Shown: one piece after another, positions 54,223 through 64,000 of the stretch
Position numbering within the stretch: the stretch's first letter is position 1
Layout: the number at the start of each line of letters is the position of its first letter
Source of the DNA: Pseudomonas fluorescens
GTDB lineage: Bacteria; Pseudomonadota; Gammaproteobacteria; Pseudomonadales; Pseudomonadaceae
Reading direction: 5' to 3'
Length of the DNA stretch: 64,000 nucleotides
Assembly: GCF_000968015.1 (NCBI RefSeq)
Contig: NZ_LACH01000002.1
Location: 110,055-174,054 of the forward strand
Made by a program: the position numbers and the translations under genes
The notes under the pieces: model-generated
What the model was told of the DNA's origin: nothing
The model's database searches: none
What the model saw: the letters and a program-made list of their open reading frames with translations, nothing else

Positions 54223-54389
54223 ACTGTGGTGAGGGGATTTTTGTGGTGAGGGGATTTAGCGAAACGTCGCACCGCCCCGTTCGGCTGCGCAGCAGTCGTA
54301 AAACCGGCCAGCGCGATTTATCTGATGTACCGCGGTGTCTGGTTTGGGGCCGCTTCGCTGCCCAACGGGGATAAATCCCCTCGCCACAG
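54223..54389. repeat. Inverted repeat of the GTGGTGAGGGGATTT family, with a duplicated left arm
   Basis: The segment GTGGTGAGGGGATTT occurs twice in tandem, then a GTTCGGCTGCGCAGCAGTCG segment and the complementary AACGGGGATAAATCCCCTCGCC arm. It resembles the 24474 and 47571 copies but has an extra left arm. It lies between the convergent cbcV and betT genes. Confidence 0.82.
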
Positions 54390-54445
54390 AAATCCCTCTC
54401 CACAAAAGAGCTGCGGTGCATTCACTGCACCGCAGACCTCAAGTT

Positions 54446-56452
54446 TTAGCTATAGACCCGGCCAAGGAGCTGCCGATGGCTTTCAAACTGATCGAGCACA
54501 TCACGGGTGATCTGATCCTGGGTGAAGCCCATCAAGTCGTAGTCCTGGCTGCCGTTGTGCAGGTACACCTCGGCGCGGTAGTAACGTGCACGCGGTTCAT
54601 CAGCACTTTCAGCCGAAACCATGTCGCTCGCCGCTGCCAGATAGCCGTCCAGGCTCACTTCGTAGACAAAAGGATTGCCCTCTTCCATCTCGATCCGCAG
54701 GCCCATGCAGCGTTTCGACTTGCCCAGCAACGTCTGTACATCCAGACCCTGACCACGCAATTGCACCGCCGCATCTTCCAGCGCCGGGCTGACTTGCTTG
54801 TCCATGAAACGCTGAACAATCGACTGATTCGGCTGCAAGTCCAGCTGCGTCAAACGCTCGCTGAAACCACGACGACCACGCGCTGCGAGTTCCGCTTGTT
54901 CCTGTTCGATCTGCACGTCCTGGCGCATCGCCTTGTGCAGGCCAAACATGAAGAACACCAGCACCACCGAGAACGGCAGACCGGCCAGCACCACCATGGT
55001 TTGCATGGCTTCGAAGTTACCGGCGAACAGCAGGCCGATGGTCACCAGCGTGATCACCGCCGACCAGAAGATCCGCAGCCAATGCGGGGCGTCTTCGTCG
55101 ACGTTGCCGCCCTTGCACGAAAGGTTCGCCATCATCACCGCGCCGGAATCCGCCGGGGTCAGGAACAGCACGAAACCGACAAAGATCGACACGCCGATCA
55201 CGATTTTCGACGCCGGGTAGTGCTCAAGCAGTTGGTAGATTGCCATCGACGGCTGTTCCAGCGCCGTCTTCCCGAGCTCCACCGCCCCATGGTTCATCAC
55301 CAGGTCCAGGGCCGAGTTACCGAAGATCGACAGCCACGCCAGGGTGAAACCCAGTGGAATCAGCAGCACGCCGGCCACCAGTTCACGCACCGTGCGACCA
55401 CGGGAAATACGCGCGATGAACATACCCACGAATGGGGCCCAGGAAATCCACCAGGCCCAATAGAACAGGGTCCACAGGCCCAACCAGCGGTCGGACTTCT
55501 CAGTGTCGCCTTCGTACACATAGAGGTCGAAGGTCTTCAGCACCACGCCGTTCAGGTAGTCGCCGATGTTCTGCACAAAGCCGTTGAGCAGGTGCAGGGT
55601 CGGGCCGAACAACAGCACGAAAATCAGCAGGCCGCTGAACAGCACGATGTTCAGGTTGGACAGACGGCGAATGCCGTTTTCCACGCCGGACACGGCAGCG
55701 ATGGTCGCCACGGTGCTCATCACGATGATCACGATCAGCAGGTTGGTGTTGCTGTGTTCCATGCCGAACAGGTTTTCAAGGCCCGACGACACTTGCAGCG
55801 AACCAATCCCCAGGTTCGTCACCAGACCCAGCAGGGTCACGAACATGCCGAAGCCGTCCACCGCATGACCGGCCGCGCCTTTGACCCAACGTTCGCCGAC
55901 CAGCGGATACAGCGCCGAACGCAACGCCAGCGGCTGGTTATGACGGTAAGCAAAATATGCAACGGCCAGGCCGACCAATGCGTAGATCGCCCAGCCATGC
56001 AGGCCCCAATGCAGGAATGTCAGCTGAACCGCCTGACGTGCCGCCATGTTGCTGGCAGCAACGCCTTCCGGCGGATTGAAGTAGTGGTCCAGCGGCTCGG
56101 ATGCACCGAAGTACAGCAGCGAGATGCCGATACCCGACGAGAACAGCATCCCTGCCCAGGCGCCGTAGCTGAAGTCCGGGGTGTCGTCCTTGCTGCCCAG
56201 CTTGAGCTTGCCGTAGGACGAAAACGCCAGACCGACCACGAAGACCAGGTAAGCGGCGATCACCACCATGTAGTACCAGCCGAAGCTGCGGGACAACCAG
56301 GCCTGGGCAATACCGAGCAATCTGCCGGCCTCTTGCGGGGCGATGATCAGAATGGCGGTCAACAACAGGATCAACGCGGTAGAGGTGTAGAACACCCAAC
56401 CGTTGACCGTCACCTTCTCGGGTGGGGTCTTTATAAGAGAGGCAGAACTCAT
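54446..56452 (-). CDS. betT: Choline transporter BetT (BCCT family)
   Basis: A 668-aa BCCT-family symporter with 12 helices (about 25-510) including the tryptophan-rich TM8-like block (GLWTLFYWAWWISWAPFVGMF) and GIGISLLYFGASEP. A long cytoplasmic C-terminal tail (about 515-668) is typical of osmoregulated BetT. It imports choline. ATG 56452 is chosen since the N-terminus MSSASLIKTPPEKV fits; a GTG 36 bases further upstream would add 12 residues. It is divergent from betI. Confidence 0.95.
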   Translation of the reverse strand: MSSASLIKTPPEKVTVNGWVFYTSTALILLLTAILIIAPQEAGRLLGIAQAWLSRSFGWYYMVVIAAYLVFVVGLAFSSYGKLKLGSKDDTPDFSYGAWAGMLFSSGIGISLLYFGASEPLDHYFNPPEGVAASNMAARQAVQLTFLHWGLHGWAIYALVGLAVAYFAYRHNQPLALRSALYPLVGERWVKGAAGHAVDGFGMFVTLLGLVTNLGIGSLQVSSGLENLFGMEHSNTNLLIVIIVMSTVATIAAVSGVENGIRRLSNLNIVLFSGLLIFVLLFGPTLHLLNGFVQNIGDYLNGVVLKTFDLYVYEGDTEKSDRWLGLWTLFYWAWWISWAPFVGMFIARISRGRTVRELVAGVLLIPLGFTLAWLSIFGNSALDLVMNHGAVELGKTALEQPSMAIYQLLEHYPASKIVIGVSIFVGFVLFLTPADSGAVMMANLSCKGGNVDEDAPHWLRIFWSAVITLVTIGLLFAGNFEAMQTMVVLAGLPFSVVLVFFMFGLHKAMRQDVQIEQEQAELAARGRRGFSERLTQLDLQPNQSIVQRFMDKQVSPALEDAAVQLRGQGLDVQTLLGKSKRCMGLRIEMEEGNPFVYEVSLDGYLAAASDMVSAESADEPRARYYRAEVYLHNGSQDYDLMGFTQDQITRDVLDQFESHRQLLGRVYS

Positions 56453-56684
56453 GGCACAGATGCTCCAGGCAGTGCGAGAGAAAAACACAAGGCAACGCGT
56501 TACCCGACCAATCGCTTAGTTGGCAGCCGACCAGCGGGTGATATAAAGACACCCCGAAAAAAGCCCGAAACCCGGGAGCGCCAGTGCGCGTGGGTTTCGA
56601 GCGTTTTGGGATGTCGTTTTTCCGCCAACTACATGTAGGAAAAACCTGTAGGCAGCGACGAATTGTCGCAGATCTTATTCTTTG

Positions 56685-56704
56685 TTGATTGAACGTTCAA
56701 TCAA
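56685..56704. promoter_or_regulatory. BetI operator between betT and betI
   Basis: A perfect 20-bp palindrome, TTGATTGAAC-GTTCAATCAA, centrally placed in the 322-bp divergent betT-betI gap. BetI is a TetR-family repressor relieved by choline, known to control betT and betIBA. Location and symmetry make this the likely operator for both directions. The rest of the gap holds a TTTTCC-type AT-rich promoter zone only. Confidence 0.88.
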
Positions 56705-56774
56705 AACAAAATAGACTGGCCTTCAATCCGATAGACGTTTCACGTCCACCGGTAGGCCTAAGGAGATGTGCAAG

Positions 56775-57368
56775 ATGCCCAAGGTCGGTATGCAACCCAT
56801 CCGCCGCCAGCAATTGATCGAAGCCACGCTACTGGCCGTCGATCAGGTCGGCATGGGGGACGCCAGCATTGCGCTGATCGCCCGTTTGGCCGGTGTCTCG
56901 AATGGCATCATCAGTCACTATTTTCAGGACAAGAACGGCCTGATCGCGGCCACCGCGCAGTATCTGATGAGTGTCCTCAGCGAGAACGTCACCGCGCGCC
57001 GTCAGGCGCTGGAGGACAGCAGCCCGCGGGCGCACCTCCAGGTGATTATCGAAGGCAACTTCGACGCCAGCCAGGTCAATGGCCCGGCAATGAAAACCTG
57101 GCTGGCCTTCTGGGCCACCAGCATGCACCACCCGTCTTTGCACAGGTTGCAGCGGATCAACGATCACCGTCTGTATTCCAACCTGTGCTGCCAGTTCCGC
57201 CGTGTATTGCCGCTCGATGACGCGCGCAGTGCAGCCCGCGGCCTGGCAGCCCTCATTGACGGTTTGTGGTTGCGCGGCGCGCTGTCGGGAGATGCTTTCG
57301 ACACCGGGCAAGCGCACCAGATCGCTTATGAATACATGGATTTCCAACTGGCCAAGCAGGTGAGTTAG
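56775..57368 (+). CDS. betI: Transcriptional repressor BetI
   Basis: A 197-aa TetR-family repressor: N-terminal HTH (about 25-45, [20 protein letters not shown]) and a choline-sensing C-terminal domain. ATG 56775 follows AAGGAGATGTGCAAG; an earlier ATG is too close to the ribosome site. It represses betIBA and betT. First gene of betIBA. Confidence 0.96.
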   Translation: MPKVGMQPIRRQQLIEATLLAVDQVGMGDASIALIARLAGVSNGIISHYFQDKNGLIAATAQYLMSVLSENVTARRQALEDSSPRAHLQVIIEGNFDASQVNGPAMKTWLAFWATSMHHPSLHRLQRINDHRLYSNLCCQFRRVLPLDDARSAARGLAALIDGLWLRGALSGDAFDTGQAHQIAYEYMDFQLAKQVS

Positions 57369-57476
57369 AGCACACAGAACCGCTCAGCACCTGAACCGCC
57401 ACTGACCAGCGTTGCCCAAGCTATACGGCACGCCCAGTGGTTACCGCCAACCCACTTATGCTCTTGCGAGGACTAT

Positions 57477-58949
57477 ATGGCCCGTTTCGAACTGCAAAAA
57501 CTCTACATCGATGGCGGCTACTCCGACGCCAGCAGCGACGCCACCTTCGAAGCCATCAACCCGGCTAACGGTGAAGTCCTCGCAACCGTACAACGTGCGA
57601 CCAAAGAAGACGTTGAGCGCGCTGTAGTCAGCGCCGAAAAGGGCCAGAAAATCTGGGCTGCAATGACCGCCATGGAGCGTTCGCGCATCCTGCGTCGTGC
57701 CGTCGACATCCTGCGCGAGCGCAACGATGAACTGGCTGCCCTGGAAACCCTGGACACCGGCAAGTCGTTCTCCGAAACCAAGTACGTCGACATCGTCACC
57801 GGCGCTGACGTGCTGGAGTACTACGCAGGTCTGGTTCCGGCCATCGAAGGCGAGCAGATCCCGCTGCGCACCACTTCGTTCGTCTACACCCGTCGCGAGC
57901 CGCTGGGCGTCGTGGCCGGTATCGGCGCGTGGAACTACCCGATCCAGATCGCCCTGTGGAAATCTGCACCTGCCCTGGCGGCCGGTAACGCGATGATCTT
58001 CAAGCCAAGCGAAGTCACTTCCCTGACCACGCTGAAACTGGCCGAGATCTACACCGAAGCAGGCCTGCCAGCAGGCGTGTTCAACGTGCTGACCGGCAGC
58101 GGCCGTGAAGTCGGCACCTGGCTGACCGAGCACCCACGCATCGAAAAAATCTCCTTCACCGGCGGCACCGACACCGGCAAGAAGGTCATGGCCAGCGCCT
58201 CTGCTTCGTCGCTGAAAGACGTGACCATGGAATTGGGCGGCAAATCCCCGCTGATCATTTTCGACGACGCCGACCTCGATCGCGCTGCCGACACCGCGAT
58301 GATGGCCAACTTCTACAGCTCCGGCCAGGTCTGCACCAACGGCACTCGCGTGTTCGTGCCGAGCCACCTGAAAGCCGCTTTCGAAGCCAAGATCGTTGAG
58401 CGCGTTGCGCGCATACGTGTCGGCAACCCGGAAGACGAGAACACCAATTTCGGCCCTCTGGTCAGCTTCGCCCACATGGAAAGCGTGCTGGGTTACATCG
58501 CCAAAGGTAAGGAAGAAGGCGCTCGCGTTCTGTGCGGCGGCAGCCGTCTGACCGAAGGCGACTTCGCCAAAGGCGCGTTCGTGGCACCGACCGTGTTCAC
58601 CGACTGCACCGACGAGATGACCATCGTTCGCGAAGAAATCTTCGGCCCGGTGATGAGCATCCTGACTTACGAAACCGAAGAAGAAGTGATCCGTCGCGCC
58701 AACGACACCGAGTTCGGCCTGGCCGCCGGTGTCGTCACCAAGGACCTGAACCGCGCCCACCGCGTGATTCACCAACTGGAAGCCGGTATCTGCTGGATCA
58801 ACGCCTGGGGCGAATCCGACGCGAAGATGCCGGTCGGCGGCTACAAGCAGTCGGGCGTGGGCCGTGAAAACGGCATCAGCTCGCTGAACAACTTCACACG
58901 CATCAAATCGGTACAGGTCGAACTGGGCGATTACGCCTCGGTGTTCTAA
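57477..58949 (+). CDS. betB: Betaine aldehyde dehydrogenase
   Basis: A 490-aa NAD(P)-dependent aldehyde dehydrogenase converting betaine aldehyde to glycine betaine. The catalytic cysteine is in [14 protein letters not shown], the general base glutamate in [20 protein letters not shown], and the cofactor segment is [22 protein letters not shown]. Length is normal. It is 108 bp after betI and 156 bp before betA, where a long inverted repeat lies. Confidence 0.97.
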   Translation: MARFELQKLYIDGGYSDASSDATFEAINPANGEVLATVQRATKEDVERAVVSAEKGQKIWAAMTAMERSRILRRAVDILRERNDELAALETLDTGKSFSETKYVDIVTGADVLEYYAGLVPAIEGEQIPLRTTSFVYTRREPLGVVAGIGAWNYPIQIALWKSAPALAAGNAMIFKPSEVTSLTTLKLAEIYTEAGLPAGVFNVLTGSGREVGTWLTEHPRIEKISFTGGTDTGKKVMASASASSLKDVTMELGGKSPLIIFDDADLDRAADTAMMANFYSSGQVCTNGTRVFVPSHLKAAFEAKIVERVARIRVGNPEDENTNFGPLVSFAHMESVLGYIAKGKEEGARVLCGGSRLTEGDFAKGAFVAPTVFTDCTDEMTIVREEIFGPVMSILTYETEEEVIRRANDTEFGLAAGVVTKDLNRAHRVIHQLEAGICWINAWGESDAKMPVGGYKQSGVGRENGISSLNNFTRIKSVQVELGDYASVF

Positions 58950-58963
58950 GCCCCGGCTGAAAA

Positions 58964-59072
58964 CCCTGTAGCAGCTGCCGAGGCACGAGGCTGCGTTGCG
59001 CGTCCGCAGGACCGCCCTCAGAGGGCCGCTGCGCGAGCCAACGCAGCCTCGTACCTCGGCAGCTGCTACAGG
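58964..59072. repeat. Long inverted repeat between betB and betA
   Basis: Arms CCTGTAGCAGCTGCCGAGGC and complement (about 35 bp) enclose a GAGGCTGCGTTGCGC-type centre. A third variant of the CTGTAGGAGCTGCCGA repeat family seen at 6348 and 13028, with changed arms. It could separate betB and betA expression. Confidence 0.85.
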
Positions 59073-59105
59073 CGACCTGAACCAACTTCAAAGAGGGTGC
59101 ATTCA

Positions 59106-60809
59106 ATGTCCCAAGAATTCGATTACATCATCATCGGTGCCGGCTCTGCCGGTAACACCCTGGCGACCCGTCTGACTGAAGACGAAGGCGTCACCGTCCT
59201 GCTGCTCGAAGCAGGCGGCCCGGACTACCGGATGGATTTCCGCACGCAAATGCCGGCCGCCCTGGCGTTCCCACTGCAAGGTCGTCGCTACAACTGGGCC
59301 TACGAAACCGATCCAGAGCCACACATGGACGGTCGCCGGATGGAATGCGGTCGCGGCAAGGGCCTGGGTGGTTCTTCGCTGATCAACGGCATGTGCTACA
59401 TCCGTGGCAACGCGATGGACTACGACAACTGGGCCAAACTGCCAGGTCTGGAAGACTGGGACTACCTGAACTGCCTGCCGTATTTCCGCAAGGCTGAAAC
59501 CCGTGACATCGGCCCGAACGACTACCACGGTGGCGACGGTCCGGTCAGCGTGACCACGCCGAAAGCCGGTAATAACCCGCTGTTCAACGCGATGGTTGAA
59601 GCCGGCGTGCAAGCCGGTTACCCGCGTACCGAAGACCTGAACGGTTACCAGCAAGAAGGCTTCGGTCCGATGGACCGCACCGTGACGCCGAACGGCCGTC
59701 GCGCCAGCACCGCTCGCGGTTACCTGGACATCGCCAAGAAGCGCTCGACCCTGACCATCGTCACCCACGCCCTGACCGACAAGATCCTGTTCGAAGGCAA
59801 GCGTGCGGTCGGCGTGCGTTACCTGATCGGCGCCGCTGAAGAGCGCGTTGAAGTCCGCGCCCGCAAAGAAGTGCTGCTGTGCTCCGGCGCCATCGCTTCG
59901 CCGCAGATTCTGCAGCGCTCCGGCGTCGGCCCGGCCGAACTGCTGAAAAAACTCGACATCCCGGTGGTCCACGACCTGCCGGGCGTGGGTGAAAACCTGC
60001 AGGATCACCTTGAGTTGTACCTGCAATACGCGTGCACCCAACCGGTTTCGCTGTACCCATCGCTGCTCTGGTACAACCAGCCGGCCATCGGTGCCGAGTG
60101 GCTGTTCAACGGCACCGGTATCGGCGCCAGCAACCAGTTCGAAGCCGGCGGTTTCATCCGTACCCGTCCGGAATTCGATTGGCCGAACATCCAGTACCAC
60201 TTCCTGCCGGTCGCGATTAACTACAACGGCAGCAACGGTGTGAAAGAGCACGGTTTCCAGGCGCACATGGGTTCCATGCGTTCGCCTAGCCGTGGTCGCG
60301 TCCAGGCCAAATCCAAGGATCCGCGCGAGTACCCGAGCATCCTGTTCAACTACATGGCCACCGAGCAGGACTGGCAGGAATTCCGTGACGGCATCCGCCT
60401 GACCCGTGAAATCATGCAACAGCCTGCACTGGACGCTTTCCGTGGCCGCGAAATCAGCCCGGGCATCGACGTGCAAACCGATGAACAGCTCGACAAGTTC
60501 ATCCGTGAACACGCCGAAACCGCGTTCCACCCGTCCTGCTCGTGCAAGATGGGCACCGACGAAATGGCGGTGGTTGACGCTGAAGGCCGTGTGCACGGCA
60601 TGCAGAGTCTGCGTGTGGTCGATGCCTCGATCATGCCGATCATCACCACCGGTAACCTGAACGCGCCAACGATCATGATCGCCGAGAAAATCGCCGACAA
60701 GATCCGTGGTCGCAAGCCATTGCCGCGTAGCAAGGCCGCCTACTTCGTGGCCGGCGATGCGCCGGTGCGTGGCAAACCGTTGCGGGAAGTGAGCCTGACT
60801 GCTCAATAA
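59106..60809 (+). CDS. betA: Choline dehydrogenase
   Basis: A 567-aa GMC-family FAD oxidoreductase oxidising choline to betaine aldehyde at the membrane. The FAD motif is [21 protein letters not shown] signature 1 covers [20 protein letters not shown], and the active-site HPSCSCKMG and [15 protein letters not shown] motifs are near the C-terminus. Start at MSQEFDYI fits the family; an upstream ATG adds three residues. Last gene of betIBA. Confidence 0.97.
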   Translation: MSQEFDYIIIGAGSAGNTLATRLTEDEGVTVLLLEAGGPDYRMDFRTQMPAALAFPLQGRRYNWAYETDPEPHMDGRRMECGRGKGLGGSSLINGMCYIRGNAMDYDNWAKLPGLEDWDYLNCLPYFRKAETRDIGPNDYHGGDGPVSVTTPKAGNNPLFNAMVEAGVQAGYPRTEDLNGYQQEGFGPMDRTVTPNGRRASTARGYLDIAKKRSTLTIVTHALTDKILFEGKRAVGVRYLIGAAEERVEVRARKEVLLCSGAIASPQILQRSGVGPAELLKKLDIPVVHDLPGVGENLQDHLELYLQYACTQPVSLYPSLLWYNQPAIGAEWLFNGTGIGASNQFEAGGFIRTRPEFDWPNIQYHFLPVAINYNGSNGVKEHGFQAHMGSMRSPSRGRVQAKSKDPREYPSILFNYMATEQDWQEFRDGIRLTREIMQQPALDAFRGREISPGIDVQTDEQLDKFIREHAETAFHPSCSCKMGTDEMAVVDAEGRVHGMQSLRVVDASIMPIITTGNLNAPTIMIAEKIADKIRGRKPLPRSKAAYFVAGDAPVRGKPLREVSLTAQ

Positions 60810-60831
60810 ACCGCAATACCGCGTCACGGCC

Positions 60832-60924
60832 AATCGCGAGCAAGCTCGCTCCCACAGGTTTCGGGTTGGATTGCAGATTTGCGATCAACCCCGGCCCCCT
60901 GTGGGAGCGAGCTCGCTCGCGATG
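60832..60924. repeat. REP doublet
   Basis: Inverted arms ATCGCGAGCAAGCTCGCTCC and GTGGGAGCGAGCTCGCTCGC after betA. Confidence 0.9.
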
Positions 60925-61092
60925 AGGCCCGACCAAACCACACATCTCCCCCTGACCCACCTCGGGTAAACTTTTCCTACACCGATCCAAGCTTGATCCT
61001 ACCCCCCGCGCAGGCCTAATCTAGCGCCACGCAAACGTTTCACCCCCTCGCAACATCGATACACCGCCACTCCATACCAAGGAGGTTCCCGA

Positions 61093-62535
61093 ATGTTCGA
61101 TTTCCACCCCCAGCTCAAGCAGCGCTTCGCTGCCTTGCGCACGGGCGCTGAATTCTTTTCGCTGCGTTATGTGCGCGAATCCGGCCAGTACCTGTCGGTG
61201 CGCAAAAACGTCGCTGAACCTCCCAGCCTGAACCGTGACGAAGGCGCGATGCTGACCGTTCGGGTCAACGGCGTCGAAGCCTACGCCGCGACCAACGACC
61301 TGTCGCAATCCGGCCTGCAAGCCGCGCTGGAGCGAGCCGAGCAGCAAGCCCGCCGACTCAAGCCCCACGCCCTGCTCGACCTGCGCGAGCAAGCCGTCTC
61401 CAGCGACCGCGCCGACTACTTTTCGCCGAACCTGGACCAGCCCTTCCCGTCCCTGAGCGATTGCTACCAACTGCTCGGTGCCGAATCCGCGTCCGTGCCC
61501 AAGGACGAGCGACTGGTGAACTGGCAGGTGAGCATCGGCATCACTAACGTCGAGCAGATCTACCTCAACAGCGCCGGTGCCGAACTGCGCCAGGCCCAGC
61601 GTTTCGTCTACCCGAGCGTGGACGTCACCGCCTACGACGGCAATGACAGCCAGACCCGCACCCTGGGCCGCGAAAATTTCGGCCAACAAGGCGGCTTTGA
61701 TGTAATCAGCCGCTGCGGCCTGGTCGGTGCCGGCCCGAAAGTCGCCGATCAGGCGCTGCAATTGCTGCTGGCGCCGAACACCCCGCAAGGTCCGCGCGAC
61801 CTGCTGTTGATGCCGGACCAAATGATGCTGCAGATCCACGAATCCATCGGTCACCCGTTGGAGCTGGATCGCATCCTCGGTGACGAGCGCAATTACGCCG
61901 GCACCAGTTTCGTCAAGGCAGAAGACTTCGGCAGCCTGCAATACGGCTCCAAACTGCTGAACGTGACCTTCGACCCGGACATTCCCGAACAACTCGCCAG
62001 CTACGGGCATGACGACGACGGCACCGCCGCGAGCAAACAGTTTCTGATCAAAGAAGGTTTGCTGCTGCGTCCACTGGGCGGCGCGCTGTCGCAATTCCGT
62101 GCCGGCATGGAAGGCGTCGCTAACAGCCGCGCCTGTGGCTGGAACCGTCCGCCTATCGATCGCATGGCCAACCTGAACATCGAGCCCGGCGATCAACCGC
62201 TGGAGCAACTGATTGGCAACATCGAACACGGCATCATGATGTCGACCAATCGCTCGTGGTCCATCGACGATGCGCGCAATAAATTCCAGTTCGGTTGCGA
62301 ATGGGCTCAGTTGATCGAAAACGGCGAACTCAAAGGCGTGGTGAAGAACCCCAACTACCGGGCGATTTCCGCGCAGTTCTGGAAAAGCCTCAGCGCCGTC
62401 GGCGATGCCAGCACCGTCAAGGTCCTGGGCACGCCGAACTGCGGCAAGGGCGAACCGAACCAGGTGATCCGTGTCGGCCATGCCTCGCCGGCCTGCGTGT
62501 TCAGCAACGTTGATGTGTTTGGGGGGGATGCCTGA
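61093..62535 (+). CDS. TldD-like metallopeptidase
   Basis: A 480-aa TldD/PmbA-family protein with the catalytic HESIGHPLELDRI motif (HExxxH) in the TldD-like half and the DGTAASKQFLIKEGLLLR block. TldD/TldE pairs are broad proteases that process peptide antitoxins such as CcdA and modified peptides. ATG follows AAGGAGGTTCCCG. The pair lies after betIBA and has no evident link to choline metabolism. Other genomes carry tldD and tldE apart; here a tight bicistron exists. Confidence 0.9.
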   Translation: MFDFHPQLKQRFAALRTGAEFFSLRYVRESGQYLSVRKNVAEPPSLNRDEGAMLTVRVNGVEAYAATNDLSQSGLQAALERAEQQARRLKPHALLDLREQAVSSDRADYFSPNLDQPFPSLSDCYQLLGAESASVPKDERLVNWQVSIGITNVEQIYLNSAGAELRQAQRFVYPSVDVTAYDGNDSQTRTLGRENFGQQGGFDVISRCGLVGAGPKVADQALQLLLAPNTPQGPRDLLLMPDQMMLQIHESIGHPLELDRILGDERNYAGTSFVKAEDFGSLQYGSKLLNVTFDPDIPEQLASYGHDDDGTAASKQFLIKEGLLLRPLGGALSQFRAGMEGVANSRACGWNRPPIDRMANLNIEPGDQPLEQLIGNIEHGIMMSTNRSWSIDDARNKFQFGCEWAQLIENGELKGVVKNPNYRAISAQFWKSLSAVGDASTVKVLGTPNCGKGEPNQVIRVGHASPACVFSNVDVFGGDA

Positions 62536-63872
62536 TGAGTACTTCAAAAAGTCAGGTCGATGCGTTCAAGGCCTTGGTCAATTGGCTGCGCGACGCGATT
62601 CGAGAGCCGGAACAGTTCACCCTCAGTTACGCCGCGGAGTCGTCGGCCTTCGTGCGTTTCAACCACGCCAAGGTTCGTCAGGCCGGTCAGGTGCAGCAGG
62701 CGAGCGTCGGTTTCAAACTGATCAACGACGGCCGGCATGCCGACCTGAACATTACCCTTTCCGGTGATGCGGAAGTCGACGTTCAGCGTCTGGCCGAAGG
62801 TCTGCAACAGTTGCGCGAAACCTTGCCGCTGCTGCCGCAGGATCCATACCTGCTGCTCAACCACAACGGCTGGCAGAGCAAGAACGTTCAGGCGCATCCG
62901 CTACCGGACACCGAGCAGGTGGTCGCTGAAATCACCCTGGCGGCCGAAGGGCTGGATCTGGTCGGCTTCTACGCCGCCGGCCCGATCAGTCGAGGCTTCG
63001 CCAGTTCTTCGGGCGCGTTCGGCTGGCATCAGGCCAACAGCTTCAACTTCGATTTCAGCCTGTTCCATGACAACGGCCAGGCGGTGAAAGCCAGTTACGC
63101 CGGGCACGACTGGAACAGCGAAGGGTTTGCCAAGCGCTTTGCGCAGGCACGCGAGCAGTTGGCGTTTCTCGGCAGACCGCAACACACCCTCGCGCCGGGT
63201 CAGTACCGCGCCTATCTGGCGCCGGCAGCCCTGGGGGAAATCATGGACATGCTGGGCTGGGGCGGTTTCTCGGCGCAGTCGATTGCCAGCAAAAACAGTC
63301 CGCTGCAGAAGCTTTACGCGGGGGACAGTGCGTTCAGCCCGTTGGTGTCGGTCGATGAAAAGGTCAGCGGTTCGTTGAGCCCGGCATTCTCCGGCGAAGG
63401 TTATCCGCGCAGCGATCTTGGGTTGATCGTCGACGGTAAGGCCGGCGCTCAGATGGTCAGTTCGCGCAGTGCGGCCGAGTACGGCCTGACCGCCAACGGC
63501 GCCAGCGGCGGTGAAATGCCAAGCGCAGTGAACATGGCCGCCGGCACGTTGCCTGACGCAGAGATTCTCAAGCAACTGGGCACTGGCTTGTACATCAGCA
63601 ACCTCTGGTACCTGAACTACTCGGATCAGCCGGCGGCACGCCTGACCGGCATGACGCGGTTTGCGACCTTCTGGGTCGAGAACGGCGAGATTCAGGCGCC
63701 GGTGAGCACCATGCGGTTTGATGACAGTGCCTACAGTTTGCTGGGATCGCAGCTGGAGGCGTTGACCGAGGAGCGCGAATTGTTGCTGTCAGCCAGCACC
63801 TACAGCCAACGGGCCACGGCGTCGGCGCTGTTGCCCGGGGCGCTCGTGAGCCGATTGACCCTGACCTTGTAA
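62535..63872 (+). CDS. TldE/PmbA-like metallopeptidase partner
   Basis: A 445-aa protein homologous to TldE/PmbA: N-terminal sheet domain (QFTLSYAAESSAFVRFNHAK), then LVSVDEKVSGSLSPAF, GASGGEMPSAVNMAAGTLP and ISNLWYLNYSD. It lacks the TldD HExxxH motif, as expected of the non-catalytic partner. It overlaps the TldD-like stop by one base (TGATG), so expression is coupled. TldD and TldE form a heterodimer, which this layout favours. Confidence 0.9.
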   Translation: MSTSKSQVDAFKALVNWLRDAIREPEQFTLSYAAESSAFVRFNHAKVRQAGQVQQASVGFKLINDGRHADLNITLSGDAEVDVQRLAEGLQQLRETLPLLPQDPYLLLNHNGWQSKNVQAHPLPDTEQVVAEITLAAEGLDLVGFYAAGPISRGFASSSGAFGWHQANSFNFDFSLFHDNGQAVKASYAGHDWNSEGFAKRFAQAREQLAFLGRPQHTLAPGQYRAYLAPAALGEIMDMLGWGGFSAQSIASKNSPLQKLYAGDSAFSPLVSVDEKVSGSLSPAFSGEGYPRSDLGLIVDGKAGAQMVSSRSAAEYGLTANGASGGEMPSAVNMAAGTLPDAEILKQLGTGLYISNLWYLNYSDQPAARLTGMTRFATFWVENGEIQAPVSTMRFDDSAYSLLGSQLEALTEERELLLSASTYSQRATASALLPGALVSRLTLTL

Positions 63873-63898
63873 ACACAATCCCACGGTACACAGAAGGC

Positions 63899-63990
63899 CC
63901 TGTGAGAGCGGGCTTGCTCGCGAAAGCGATGGCTCCGTCAACATTGATGTTGGATGTGATGACCTCTTCGCGAGCAAGCCCGCTCCCACA
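63899..63990. repeat. REP doublet
   Basis: Inverted arms CTGTGAGAGCGGGCTTGCTC and GAGCAAGCCCGCTCCCACAT, with an ACATTGATGTTGGATGTGAT centre, at the right window edge. Confidence 0.88.
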
Positions 63991-64000
63991 TGGACCGTGA

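Noticed and set aside
54335-56638. A 767-codon open frame antisense to betT
   Set aside because: It is histidine/glutamine-rich in the way expected of a shadow of a membrane protein; betT is clear.

Overview
The window is a GC-rich bacterial chromosome segment. It very probably comes from a member of the Pseudomonas fluorescens group. The evidence is the glycine betaine/carnitine/choline gene set in a Pseudomonas-like order, the CreBCD system, and about twenty copies of the Pseudomonas REP palindrome (core GTGGGAGCGAGCTTGCTCGC), mostly as inverted doublets between genes. No phage, insertion sequence, tRNA, rRNA or CRISPR array was seen.

Layout. 0.1-4.7 kb: a TonB-dependent siderophore receptor, a FoxB-like PepSY membrane reductase, a 59-aa protein and a glutathione transferase. 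4.9-9.1 kb (minus strand): periplasmic retropepsin-like protein, creB, creC, creD. 9.4-13 kb: acyltransferase, DUF2780 protein, and a fasciclin/ECF sigma/anti-sigma trio. 13.1-28.3 kb: one-carbon and betaine genes (fdhA, purU, soxGADB, glyA, a TraX-like protein, ltaE, an SDR, divergent gbcB/gbcA). 28.5-29.1 kb: a non-coding array of four diverged ~160-180 bp repeats, each with a perfect DnaA box. 29.1-31 kb: a two-DTG aspartic-protease-like protein and a GNAT. 31.1-38.9 kb: etfB, etfA, dgcB, dgcA, a DUF5943 protein and a dipeptidase-family protein. 39.1-40.8 kb: an LprI-like protein, a frameshifted toxin with an intact antitoxin, and a DUF3010 protein. 40.9-46.9 kb: cdhR and the carnitine genes caiX, cdhC, cdhA, cdhB plus a gamma-butyrobetaine hydroxylase. 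47-54.1 kb: a candidate small RNA, a small protein, gbdR, sdaB and the choline ABC transporter cbcXWV. 54.4-60.8 kb: betT, betI, betB, betA. 61-63.9 kb: a TldD/TldE-like pair.

How the genes work together. Choline enters by BetT or CbcXWV and is oxidised by BetA and BetB to glycine betaine. Gamma-butyrobetaine is hydroxylated to carnitine, and CdhA, CdhC and CdhB carry carnitine to betaine. GbcAB demethylates betaine to dimethylglycine, DgcAB (with EtfAB as likely electron acceptor) gives sarcosine, and SoxBDAG gives glycine. GlyA makes serine and SdaB makes pyruvate. FdhA and PurU deal with formaldehyde and formyl-tetrahydrofolate. GbdR, CdhR and BetI are the local regulators.

The observations most worth a second look are the DnaA-box tandem array beside gbcA, the fasciclin/sigma/anti-sigma locus that mirrors mycobacterial SigK-RskA-MPT70/83, the altered metal or cluster motifs in the dipeptidase-like protein and DgcA, a 21-bp direct repeat between cdhR and caiX, and a minus-strand terminator/promoter pair suggesting an unannotated small RNA.
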